From Amphibacillus cookii (lineage in GTDB: Bacteria > Bacillota > Bacilli > Bacillales > Amphibacillaceae), in the NCBI RefSeq assembly GCF_016908375.1, contig NZ_JAFBDS010000001.1, forward strand, positions 248,001 to 312,000: a stretch of 64,000 nucleotides of DNA, in the 5' to 3' direction. The notes under the pieces are model-generated. The model had not been told where the DNA came from. It was given only the letters and a program-made list of their open reading frames with translations, and made no database searches. Each line of letters opens with the position of its first letter. Within the stretch, counting starts at the first letter, position 1. The translations under genes were made by a program, and so were the position numbers. Positions 36,506 through 46,021 of this stretch are shown in pieces.

Positions 36506-36694
36506 TTATTGATTCTTTTTGGGAGATTTAGAAAAATAAAACTGGTTAAGAAGTCGATCAAGTTTTTGAGAAATATCAACGACCTTTTCTGGATCGTTTG
36601 TATCTTGATATACATCGTACATTTCATATCTGAGCTTTTCTATTTCAGCATTCATATTTAAAAAAGGCCCAGCTTTGTTATAAATTACTTCGAT
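36506..36694 (-). CDS. Spo0E-like aspartyl-phosphate phosphatase (small, unusual start)
   Basis: Small gene whose product contains EIEKLRYEMYDVYQ, then DPEKVVDISQKLDRLLNQF. This is the Spo0E family pattern, including the SQxLD motif that removes phosphate from Spo0A~P in Bacillus. The only in-frame ATG (36655) gives 49 residues and has no RBS. A perfect GGAGGTG (36701-36707) lies 6 bases before an in-frame ATC at 36694, which would give 62 residues. The annotated span uses that RBS-supported start. Either translation begins at ATC, or a mutation has damaged the original ATG. The identity of the family is well supported; the exact start is not. Confidence 0.7.
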   Translation of the reverse strand: MEVIYNKAGPFLNMNAEIEKLRYEMYDVYQDTNDPEKVVDISQKLDRLLNQFYFSKSPKKNQ

Positions 36695-36878
36695 TTCTTA
36701 CACCTCCTCTGTGCCTTTGCCCTATTATAGTTTAATGAAATTGGTAGCTTATGTAAACGGGGTTAAATTGACTGATTTTGTCTAATTTTGTATGATTGCG
36801 ATTACATTTCAGTTGCATATAGATTTAGCTATCAGGGATTGCATCAATAGGAGGAGTTAACAGTTATTCTTAACAGGA

Positions 36879-36909
36879 AAACACCTAAAGGAGCTCCCTT
36901 TAGGTGTTT
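36879..36909 (-). terminator. Intrinsic terminator of ppc
   Basis: AAACACCTAAAGG (36879-36891) pairs with CCTTTAGGTGTTT (36897-36909). On the minus strand it is followed by TTTTCC, just after the ppc stop codon. Confidence 0.8.
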
Positions 36910-36920
36910 AAACAATAGCA

Positions 36921-39674
36921 TCAACCTGTGTTACGTAAGCCAGCGGCAATGCCGTTAATTGTTAGCAATACTTCCTCTAACAATGGTGTTGATTCGTCAT
37001 TGTCATCCAGTGACCTTAATTGGTTAATTAACTGAACTTGGATTAGGTTTAATGGATCGACTAATGGATTTCGTAATCTAACGGATTCCTTAATATTTGG
37101 TTGGTGATCCATGAGATCGTCTTGTTGTGCGATTTTTAAGACCACTTCTTTCGTTAACGCATGCTCATCTCTAATTTGATCGAAAATACGTACCGCCATT
37201 GTTTGATCTTCAATCATATCAGTGTAGGCATCTGCAATTTCAAGATCAGCCTTCGTTAAAGCCATTTGTAAATTATTAATCGTTGCTTGAAAGAATGGCC
37301 AATGTTGATACATCTCTTGTAGTAAAGCTAAATTATTTGTTTCATCAAGATAAGTTTTTAACCCTGTTCCGGCAGCGTACCATGCTGGAAGAAGCTGGCG
37401 TGATTGTGTCCATGCGAAAACCCATGGGATCGCACGTAAATCTTCAAAACGATCACTTCCTTTTCGCTTCATTGGTCGTGAACCGATATTTAAAGCACCA
37501 AGTTCATTTAAAGGCGTACCTTGATTGAAGTATTTTAAGAATTCTTGATCACCAAATACAAGTTCTTGATATTTCTTTAAAGCAGCTTCTGAAATGTATG
37601 CCATTGTTTTTCTTGCTTCTTCGGAAGGCATGTCTGCATGTTTTTCGGTTTGGGTAATACCAGCAATAGATGTTAGCAATACACTTGTGGCTTGTTCCAA
37701 ACTACGATAAGCAATATCAGGTAATAAATAGCGAGAAGATAAAACTTCACCTTGCTCAGTAATTTTGACGCCATCACCTAAAGTTATTGGTGGTTGTGAT
37801 AATAAGCTTGAATACAATGGGCCACCACCACGCCCTAGTGAACCACCACGCCCGTGGAAGTATTTTAATTTAACACCGTAGGAAGAAGCGATAGAGTGAA
37901 TTTCATCCTGGGTTTTATAGAGTTCCCAATTTGCTGTTAGATTTCCTCCATCTTTACTACTATCCGAATAGCCTAACATAATCTCTTGTAAGTCACCACG
38001 TGCTTCTAAGTGCTTACGATAAAGGGGAATATCAAAGAGACGTTTAATCATTTTAGGGCCAAATTTTAAATCATCGATCGTTTCGAGTAATGGTGCCACG
38101 TGAAGGCGGCTATGGACTTTTCCATCTGGATAAACACGATATAAACCAACTTCTTTAGCAAGTACAAGTACTTCAAGGATATCACTAACAGACTGTGTCA
38201 TACTAATTAAATAAACCTCAATCGCTCGTTCACCAAATGTATCTTTTGCTTCTTTAATCGTTCTAAATGTTTCAATCATTTCTTGAGAGGATTCCGAAAA
38301 TTCATCATAAATAGATATCAGTGGTCGTGGATCTTCAAGAACTTTAATTAATGTAGCTAATTTTTCTTCTTCGTCAAGCGCTTTATAGTCATCGGCAATA
38401 CCTACTTGTCGTAAAATTTCAGTAATGGTATTTTCATGTTCACCACTATGGTTACGGATATCTAAAGTAGCTAAATGAAAACCAAAAATTTGAACTTGAC
38501 GAAGGACATGGCGTAACAATTTAATTGGATTCCCTTTAGGATGGTGGCAATCGAGACTCTCTTGAATAAGTAAAAGGTCATCACGTAAGGCATGGGCGTC
38601 ACGATATCCCCCATCTTGATCTTTAGCTGTTAATTTTAAACGACGCAAGATTAACCCGAGTTTAACACGATAAACTTCATCAGTCTTGTGCCAACCGCTA
38701 AATTGGAGTTCTTTTTGATCATTAGCAATGGACTCAACTAATGCTTCACTAACCGTCACTTTCTTTGTCGATTGACTTAATTTTTCTTTCAATTTATCAA
38801 TTGAATCGATATATTTTTCAAGCACAAGTTTACGATGTTCTTTTAATGTCTTATAAGTGGTTTTGGCTTTAACGTTTGGATTACCATCTCGGTCTCCACC
38901 GATCCATGAACCGAAACGTAAAAAAGCTGGCACATGAAAATCATGATTGTACTTTTCCTTTAATAAATCTTCCAAGTCTTGGTGTAAAACAGGTAATATA
39001 TTAAACAGGACCTTATCAAAGAAGTAAAGGCCATTTGATACTTCTTTCATTACAGAAGGTTTCTTTTCACGAATTTCTGCTGTTTGCCAAAGAATTGTAA
39101 TTTCATTTTCAACCATTTCTTGGATAACTTTTTTATCATAACGTGTATAAGAGAATTCCCATTGCTTTAAGAGCTTAGCAATGCGTTGATGAACTCTTAA
39201 CATCGTCCGACGTGTAGCTTCTGTAGGGTGCGCTGTAATCACCAATTCTAACGATAAGTCCTCCAACGCCTTTTCAACCTGATCAATCGATATGTTGTGA
39301 TCAAATAATTGATTGACCCCTTCTTGTAAAGAGCGTGATTGAAGGGTGTTATCATCTTGCATTTGATATTGTCTACGACGTCGACCGCGATAATTTTGTT
39401 CTGCAATATTGTAAAGTTGTAGATTAACAGAGAAAGCACGGATGACTTTCTCACGTAAATCAGGGTCGAGCTTATAAATTTCTTGATTGAATTGATCAAA
39501 ATTACTCGGACTTTCATCATCACGAAGTGCTTTTGATAAGGCGCGGAAATGTTTAACTGTTCCAAGAAGTTCTTCGCCCCCTTCATGACGCAACACTTCA
39601 TCTAAAATCATGTTTAAGTAATCAACATCTTGATTTAATGTAATTTTGTTAAGTTGCATTTCTTTTTGTTCCAT
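36921..39674 (-). CDS. ppc: Phosphoenolpyruvate carboxylase
   Basis: A 917-residue enzyme forming oxaloacetate from PEP and bicarbonate, the anaplerotic step into the TCA cycle. Conserved elements are the catalytic His149 in VITAHPTEATRRT, the GGDRDGNPNV loop (about 230), LGYSDSSKDGG (about 560), the glycine-rich FHGRGGSLGRGGGP loop (about 600), and the C-terminal GIAAGLRNTG allosteric-site tail. Full length. It starts at ATG 39674 with a GAAAGGAAG RBS, is monocistronic, and is followed by a terminator. Many Bacillaceae rely on pyruvate carboxylase instead, so presence of ppc is mildly informative about the lineage. Confidence 0.96.
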   Translation of the reverse strand: MEQKEMQLNKITLNQDVDYLNMILDEVLRHEGGEELLGTVKHFRALSKALRDDESPSNFDQFNQEIYKLDPDLREKVIRAFSVNLQLYNIAEQNYRGRRRRQYQMQDDNTLQSRSLQEGVNQLFDHNISIDQVEKALEDLSLELVITAHPTEATRRTMLRVHQRIAKLLKQWEFSYTRYDKKVIQEMVENEITILWQTAEIREKKPSVMKEVSNGLYFFDKVLFNILPVLHQDLEDLLKEKYNHDFHVPAFLRFGSWIGGDRDGNPNVKAKTTYKTLKEHRKLVLEKYIDSIDKLKEKLSQSTKKVTVSEALVESIANDQKELQFSGWHKTDEVYRVKLGLILRRLKLTAKDQDGGYRDAHALRDDLLLIQESLDCHHPKGNPIKLLRHVLRQVQIFGFHLATLDIRNHSGEHENTITEILRQVGIADDYKALDEEEKLATLIKVLEDPRPLISIYDEFSESSQEMIETFRTIKEAKDTFGERAIEVYLISMTQSVSDILEVLVLAKEVGLYRVYPDGKVHSRLHVAPLLETIDDLKFGPKMIKRLFDIPLYRKHLEARGDLQEIMLGYSDSSKDGGNLTANWELYKTQDEIHSIASSYGVKLKYFHGRGGSLGRGGGPLYSSLLSQPPITLGDGVKITEQGEVLSSRYLLPDIAYRSLEQATSVLLTSIAGITQTEKHADMPSEEARKTMAYISEAALKKYQELVFGDQEFLKYFNQGTPLNELGALNIGSRPMKRKGSDRFEDLRAIPWVFAWTQSRQLLPAWYAAGTGLKTYLDETNNLALLQEMYQHWPFFQATINNLQMALTKADLEIADAYTDMIEDQTMAVRIFDQIRDEHALTKEVVLKIAQQDDLMDHQPNIKESVRLRNPLVDPLNLIQVQLINQLRSLDDNDESTPLLEEVLLTINGIAAGLRNTG

Positions 39675-39949
39675 GTTATCACTTCCTTTCAGAATTTTCT
39701 TATAGCGTGGGTAGTGTTTGATTTTTTGGGGGAAGGTGGATGCGCGTGATTATCTGAAGCTAAGAGCTCTAATGGTATAATAACATGAATTTTTCTGAAA
39801 AATCACTTAAAAAATCTTCAAAACGGTAAATATAAAGCGTTATCATATAAAAAGAGCAATGATTTTAACTTATATTATCATAAATTATAACAAGTTGCGA
39901 TTATTATCCTATGGAAGATAGAAAAAATTTAATTTTTTACAAAAAAGTA

Positions 39950-39978
39950 TTGATAACGCTTTCAAAATTGGTTATGAT
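39950..39978 (+). promoter_or_regulatory. Promoter with overlapping cre site upstream of glpK
   Basis: TTGATA (39950-39955), 17-bp spacer, TATGAT (39973-39978). The cre-like TGATAACGCTTTCA (39951-39964) overlaps the -35, predicting CcpA repression of glycerol use. It lies 380 bp upstream of glpK with a leader terminator in between. Confidence 0.65.
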
Positions 39979-40019
39979 ATAAAAGTAGCAAGCGAGCTGC
40001 ATCCCTTCGCAAGTCTTTG

Positions 40020-40052
40020 CCCATACCATAAACATGGTGTGGGTGTTTTTTT
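40020..40052 (+). terminator. Leader terminator upstream of glpK (possible GlpP-type antitermination)
   Basis: CCCATACCAT (40020-40029), loop AAAC, ATGGTGTGGG (40034-40043), then TG and seven T. It sits about 40 bp downstream of the promoter and 300 bp before glpK. In B. subtilis, glp operons are controlled by GlpP-dependent antitermination at such a leader. The arrangement fits, but GlpP itself is not in this window. Confidence 0.7.
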
Positions 40053-40255
40053 ATTCTATAAATCATATACGATCGGTGTGAACAATTACGCATTTTAAAA
40101 TATGAAGAGAAGAGGTCTTTAGTTTCTGAAGTTTTCCATCTGGAAGTTTGGCCTTTTGATAAAAGTGAAAAATTCAATCATAGTTAGTTGAGTATTTGAG
40201 ATAATGGCGTTATCAAACCAGGTTATAGTAAGGTGTAATTAAGTTAATGACATGA

Positions 40256-40325
40256 TTTATCACAGATAACGTCCGTAAAATGCCTGTCTCAAAATAGAGA
40301 GTAGGGTTCATCTATATAAGGTAAT
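40256..40325 (+). repeat. bcr1-like repeat, 5' half only (copy 10a)
   Basis: TTTATCACAGATAACGTCCG through CTGTCTCAAAATAGAGAG and TATATAAGGTAA, then breaks off about 30 bp before the glpK start codon. The matching 3' half lies just after glpK (41853-41917) in the same orientation. Confidence 0.8.
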
Positions 40326-40352
40326 TTTGGAGAAAATCAAAAAGGAGCATGA

Positions 40353-41849
<1,497 letters not shown>

Positions 41850-41852
41850 GGC

Positions 41853-41917
41853 TGTCCTAATCAAGTGAGTCACCTTGTAAAATCGTGTCAACGCCCCTGA
41901 TTGAAGTTTCGTTTTAT
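41853..41917 (+). repeat. bcr1-like repeat, 3' half only (copy 10b)
   Basis: Diverged GTCCTAATCAAGTGAG segment followed by the clear 3' end CCCCTGATTGAAG plus TTTCGTTTTAT. It begins immediately after the glpK stop codon. Together with 40256-40325 it would make one full-length element. Confidence 0.7.
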
Positions 41918-41947
41918 TGATAAAGAACCTGAAGATTTAGACATTAA

Positions 41948-41980
41948 AAGCTGTCGAGGTTAGCACAATCTCGACAGCTT
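41948..41980. terminator. Terminator between glpK and the convergent reductase gene
   Basis: AAGCTGTCGAG (41948-41958) pairs with CTCGACAGCTT (41970-41980), an 11-bp perfect stem with T- and A-rich flanks. It can serve both convergent genes. Confidence 0.8.
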
Positions 41981-41984
41981 TACA

Positions 41985-42908
41985 TTATTTAATGAATTGT
42001 GGATGAGCTTTTGAGACGAGATCTAATTGAACAGCTGCTGCATTTTTACTAACTTGTTCAGGGCTTTTACAGCCTGGAATGACTGCAGTTACTGCTTCGT
42101 GTTGTAAGCACCAAGCCAAGGCCCATGTTGCCATTGGAACCGCATTAGGCACTTCACTTTCAGCGATCTTGCTTACTTCCATTAGCTTACGCGCTTGTTC
42201 ATCTTGATTATGTCTCGAACGGACATCCCCTTTTTTAAATGTTGCCCCTGGTTGATATTTGCCACTTAAATAGCCACTCGCTAATGGCACACGAGCTAAA
42301 ACCCCCAATTGTTCAGCTTCAGCTATAGGAAATATATCTTGCTCAGGCTCTTGGGTTAGTCGATTATAAACGATTTGTAAAGCATCTACTCCAACCGATT
42401 TAGCTTGTTTTGTTTGATAAACACTTGGATTGTTTTGTAGAGATAAACCGATCGTATGAATTTTACCTGCTTGTTTTTGTTTATCTAGCATCGTCCAAAG
42501 TGCGTCATTATTGAATTCTTCGTCTGTTAATGAATGTGATTGATAAAGGTCAATATAATCGGTATTAAGTGCTTTTAAGGAAGTATCTAACTGTTTAAGG
42601 ACATCTTTTGCATCAACATGGCGTGTGCGCTCAAAGGGCGCATGAAAATGATGACCGAATTTTGTTGCTATGATCCAATCTTCACGTGAGTTTCTTTTTA
42701 AATAATCACCAATAAACTTTTCGGAAAGATGGTCACCGTAACATTCTGCTGTATCTAATAAGTTGATCCCTTCTTGCTTAGCTTGATCAAGAATAGCATC
42801 GACTTGATCTTGGGTAAAATCAACGCCCCATTCACCCCCAAATTGCCATGTTCCTAAACCAATAACAGAAACATCTAAACTAGTTTGACCTATTTTTCGA
42901 TATTGCAT
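41985..42908 (-). CDS. Aldo/keto reductase
   Basis: A 307-residue NADPH-dependent oxidoreductase of the AKR superfamily. Residues of the catalytic tetrad are visible in LLDTAECYGDH (Asp, Tyr), WIIATKFGHH (Lys) and LYQSHSL (His). The C-terminal VIPGCKSPEQV segment is the cofactor-phosphate region. It is most like the general stress YhdN/IolS group. I prefer ATG 42908, because an AAGG RBS lies 9 bases upstream; ATG 42917 overlaps the RBS. Physiological substrate unknown. Monocistronic. Confidence 0.88.
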   Translation of the reverse strand: MQYRKIGQTSLDVSVIGLGTWQFGGEWGVDFTQDQVDAILDQAKQEGINLLDTAECYGDHLSEKFIGDYLKRNSREDWIIATKFGHHFHAPFERTRHVDAKDVLKQLDTSLKALNTDYIDLYQSHSLTDEEFNNDALWTMLDKQKQAGKIHTIGLSLQNNPSVYQTKQAKSVGVDALQIVYNRLTQEPEQDIFPIAEAEQLGVLARVPLASGYLSGKYQPGATFKKGDVRSRHNQDEQARKLMEVSKIAESEVPNAVPMATWALAWCLQHEAVTAVIPGCKSPEQVSKNAAAVQLDLVSKAHPQFIK

Positions 42909-43307
42909 GCTATTCATCCTTTCTGTATTGTCCTAATTAAGGATAGCATATTTCACAACGTCAATGAAACAAATGGCTTTCCAATCTCCGTGTTTCACTA
43001 GTTATCTTTTGATTCAACATGAGATTATCATAAAGTGGAAAAAATAGGAGGTTCAAATCGGTATCCAGTACGAAAATGAAAGAGGCTAATGCTTAGTCTT
43101 AGACGATTCGGATTTGCTCGTTCTTGCGAATTTTAACACTATTGATTTTCACATGATTAAAATTTAAGGCTTTCCGAACGTAAAAAATACACCCAATTAA
43201 AAATTGGGTGCCAATAAGGGGGACAATCTAATTTGAAAAATACGCAATCTCTGCTGAAAGCATGAATATAGCTATTCAAGTCAGTATGAGATATACATTT
43301 CAAAAAT
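42909..43307. other. Intergenic stretch without a recognised gene
   Basis: About 400 bp with no supported gene. A hairpin CACCCAATT / AATTGGGTG at 43190-43210 is followed on the minus strand by ATTTTTTACG, so it reads as a minus-strand terminator with no visible gene to end. It may be a relic of a lost gene. Confidence 0.4.
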
Positions 43308-43321
43308 TGTAACCGGTTACA
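43308..43321. promoter_or_regulatory. Perfect LacI-family-like operator
   Basis: TGTAACCGGTTACA, a perfect 14-bp palindrome with the central CG that LacI/GalR proteins recognise, followed by TTATAAAAT. It lies 130 bp upstream of the YdjO-like gene. No LacI-family regulator is in the window. Confidence 0.5.
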
Positions 43322-43451
43322 TTATAAAATATTTTTTAGTGGTTTTGAATCATACAAAAGAACTATTTTTATTACATAATAATACAGTAAAAATACCACC
43401 TTTGTTTTCAAGTGAAAAGAAGCGTATAATAATGAATAAAGGAGGGGTTTA

Positions 43452-43631
43452 ATGGCTTATAATAATAAGCAAGAACCAGTAGAAGAAGTAGAAACAAAAG
43501 TTTGGTCTTGCACAAATGATTCATGTGCAGGCTGGATGCGTGTTGATTATGCTTTTGATGCAAACCCTGAATGTCCATTATGTCAATCAAAAATGATTGA
43601 GGAGATTCGTGTATTGCCAAAGTTGTCATAG
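43452..43631 (+). CDS. YdjO-family small zinc-ribbon protein
   Basis: A 59-residue protein with four cysteines arranged as WSCTNDSCAGW and CPLCQSKM, i.e. a small zinc ribbon. The sequence pattern (acidic N-terminus, VWSC, GWMR, CPLC, IRVLP) matches the Bacillus YdjO family, named as cold-inducible; its function is unknown. It has an excellent RBS (AAAGGAGG) before ATG 43452. It stands alone. Confidence 0.85.
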   Translation: MAYNNKQEPVEEVETKVWSCTNDSCAGWMRVDYAFDANPECPLCQSKMIEEIRVLPKLS

Positions 43632-43819
43632 TTTGTTTATTATTTGGTAAAATAGCCGTTCCCCTAGAATATCAAAAACAATTCAGAAGGTTAAACATTA
43701 CCTTTCTTAAAAAAGTAACAACCATATGCAGCATGATAGTGGGTAGTGAATATTTTCTATTTATATAGGAATGCAGTCATCCACTTAACAACTGAAAAAT
43801 TTTAGAATGGGGTTTTAAT

Positions 43820-44557
43820 GTGTTGAGAAAAATGGGGGCATTAGTATGGATAGTTTTATTCAGTCTTATGTTAACGGCATGCAGCCAAGATCAGGATAAT
43901 GATAGGGAAGTTATCAAACGATCAAATGAAGTCGAGGATTTACCTGATCAAGAAGACTTAGTCAGCGAAGAAGAATTAGTAGCTGAAGATGCAAGAGTGA
44001 TTACAGTGAATGGTGACACGATTTATGGAGAGCAATATAATATTATTTATCATGAGACAAAAAGCTATATGGTGAACAATGATTATGATGTTGATGATTT
44101 AGAATTTGTTCATGAGCAAACGATCCAATCACTTGTTAATCGAACCGTTTTAACACAGGATGCAAGCGAAAAAGGAATAACCGTGACTCAAGAAGAGGTT
44201 GAAGCGGCGTATGAAGAAACGAAGGCCCAGTTTGACACAGAGGAGTCATTTAAGGCTGTGTTAGCTCAGCTACCTTATACTGAGGAAAGCTTTAAAGAAG
44301 TACTGCGTCAGTCATTAATTCAACAGTATTATATTAATCAAGAGTTCTCAGATATTGAAGTGAAAGCTGAAGATGTCGAGTTGTTCTATGAGCTTCTTCG
44401 AGAGCAAATGGATCAAGCACCTGCATTAGAAGATGCTCGCAATGAAATTGAACAACAAATGCTTGAAAATGAGATTCAGTTGGCATTGGACGAACGCTTA
44501 GAATCGCTTCATGAAGCGGCAGAGATAGAGGAACATTTATCTCATTTTAAAGACTAA
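43820..44557 (+). CDS. SurA/PrsA-like lipoprotein without a PPIase domain
   Basis: A 245-residue predicted lipoprotein. Signal peptide with lipobox MLTAC (Cys21), a charged linker rich in Glu and Asp, then a helical SurA-N/trigger-factor-like domain: ITVNGDTIYGEQYNIIYHE, VNRTVLTQDASEKGITVTQEEVEAAYEE, and LRQSLIQQYYINQEF. The parvulin prolyl isomerase domain found in PrsA is missing, so it is chaperone-like only. The start is GTG 43820 with a weak upstream RBS. It probably helps fold exported proteins on the outer face of the membrane. The client is unknown. Confidence 0.8.
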   Translation: MLRKMGALVWIVLFSLMLTACSQDQDNDREVIKRSNEVEDLPDQEDLVSEEELVAEDARVITVNGDTIYGEQYNIIYHETKSYMVNNDYDVDDLEFVHEQTIQSLVNRTVLTQDASEKGITVTQEEVEAAYEETKAQFDTEESFKAVLAQLPYTEESFKEVLRQSLIQQYYINQEFSDIEVKAEDVELFYELLREQMDQAPALEDARNEIEQQMLENEIQLALDERLESLHEAAEIEEHLSHFKD

Positions 44558-44612
44558 TTCATCTTCTTTATTTAATAACTTAATTCTCGTACCCTAAATT
44601 GGAGTAAATAAA

Positions 44613-44658
44613 TAAGCGATCCCTTCAGTTTTGTTTTGGAAACTGAAGGGATCGCTTA
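44613..44658. terminator. Strong bidirectional terminator
   Basis: A perfect 19-bp stem (44613-44631 with 44640-44658), arms TAAGCGATCCCTTCAGTTT and its complement, 8-base loop. It contains the stop codon of the convergent exporter-like gene and also terminates the lipoprotein gene. Confidence 0.9.
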
Positions 44659-45702
44659 CTTGTCTGAGTCGGAAGCTAAGGCTTTCATATGATAATTAGC
44701 CAATTTCTCAGTCAATTGAAATAAAGCAATTAATTCATATAATATAATGGTTTCTGCATGGAAATAATGCTGTTTAGTTGACCTTTTCAAAGATAGCGTT
44801 GAAAAGCGTTTATGTAACTTTTCCAATAAAGCATATTGTTTGTTGTGATCAAATGTATGCGGAGCCGTGATATAAGAAGCGAGTGTGTCAACTGCTTGAT
44901 TGACCAACTTAACACTCTCTTCATTCCATGATAATTCTGTCAAAAGTGTCGCATTTAAATTACCAATATGATAATGAATCAATTTTATTAAATGTAATTG
45001 TTTTGTCTCGCTCTCAACCTTAGTTTTTGCTCGTTCCGATTGGCGGTGGTATTGGGATTCGGCGCGCTGAAAAGAGAGTAATCGCTCAATATCACTTATT
45101 TTATAATGAAATTGTTCAAATATCTCTTCAGATTGGGATAGTGCTTGAGAACGATCATTTTCTTTAAATAGTGCGTGTGCAAATAGTTTTAACTCTTTTG
45201 CTGCTGTGTTGAGACTCATATTAATAGCAGAGTCAATTTGTTTTAAATAATTTGGCGGCAAAACAAAGAAATTAACTAATGTAGATACAGTAATTCCAAT
45301 CGATGTTGTACCCAAACGGCTAAGAAAAGCTATAAAAAAATCACCTTCAATCACTTGAACCATCGCAACTGATGTTAAGGTTGCAACAAGTAATCCATCG
45401 TACAATTTTAACTTTGAACAAGTGACGATAGTCAAAATAGCCGCACCACTATAGGTGATCGGTGATTGCCCAAATAAAGAAATAAACGTAACTGCATAAA
45501 AGGAACCAATTGCAGAAGCAGGAAACCTTGTTAATCCTTTTTTAATTGAGTGACTTACCGTTGGTTCGATCGTAACAATCGATGTGATGACAGCAAATAC
45601 AGCTGGCAAGTTGAATGATAAACAAATAGTAGATGTAATAAATACGGCCAGTCCAGTTTTGATAATACGACTGCCAATAAAAGATTGTATAAGGCGTCTC
45701 AT
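44656..45702 (-). CDS. Aromatic acid exporter family (ArAE/DUF939-like) membrane protein
   Basis: A 348-residue protein. Residues 1-150 hold five or six membrane segments with the FUSC-type pattern (RIIKTGLAVFITSTICLSF, TVSHSIKKGLTRFPASAIGS). Residues 160-348 are a cytoplasmic, largely helical domain with many basic and acidic residues. This architecture is the YgaE/YqjA-like aromatic acid exporter family of Bacillus; transport has not been shown for most members. I choose ATG 45702 because AAGGAG lies 6 bases upstream. A TTG at 45723 is less likely. Confidence 0.82.
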   Translation of the reverse strand: MRRLIQSFIGSRIIKTGLAVFITSTICLSFNLPAVFAVITSIVTIEPTVSHSIKKGLTRFPASAIGSFYAVTFISLFGQSPITYSGAAILTIVTCSKLKLYDGLLVATLTSVAMVQVIEGDFFIAFLSRLGTTSIGITVSTLVNFFVLPPNYLKQIDSAINMSLNTAAKELKLFAHALFKENDRSQALSQSEEIFEQFHYKISDIERLLSFQRAESQYHRQSERAKTKVESETKQLHLIKLIHYHIGNLNATLLTELSWNEESVKLVNQAVDTLASYITAPHTFDHNKQYALLEKLHKRFSTLSLKRSTKQHYFHAETIILYELIALFQLTEKLANYHMKALASDSDK

Positions 45703-45856
45703 AGTGCTCTCCTTCTCTGTCAAGTAACGGCTATTAATAGATGGTCTATGGAATCATTGATCACTTCATTTTCTGATTGAAAAGCTAAAAAAGAAAATTC
45801 TTTCAAGATGAAGGATTTTCTTTTATCTCTTGAAAGTCTGTGCGCTTTTATTTAAA

Positions 45857-46009
45857 TTTATCACAGCTAACCGTCCGTAAAACCCCCCTCAAAATAGAGT
45901 GTAGAGCAAATCAATTGAGGTGGGGGATAGGACGCTAATGTTTTGATTCACTCAACGACCAATCAGTGGGCAAAGAACAAAAATGCCCACTGATTGAAGA
46001 TTCGTTTTA
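45857..46009 (+). repeat. bcr1-like structured repeat, copy 11 (short form, complete)
   Basis: One of the best preserved copies. It begins TTTATCACAGCTAACCG and ends GATTCGTTTTA. The stem CCCCCCTCAA / TTGAGGTGGGGG and the terminal hairpin CAATCAGTGGGC / GCCCACTGATTG are perfect. It ends 12 bp before the PBP stop codon, in the gap between two minus-strand genes. Confidence 0.9.
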
Positions 46010-46021
46010 CAGCTGAGACGG

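Noticed and set aside
36445-36627. Minus-strand open frame of 60 codons
   Set aside because: It overlaps the Spo0E-like gene in another frame; the Spo0E frame has the conserved motif and the RBS.
39962-40177. Minus-strand open frame of 71 codons upstream of glpK
   Set aside because: It runs through the glpK promoter and leader terminator and has no homology signal.
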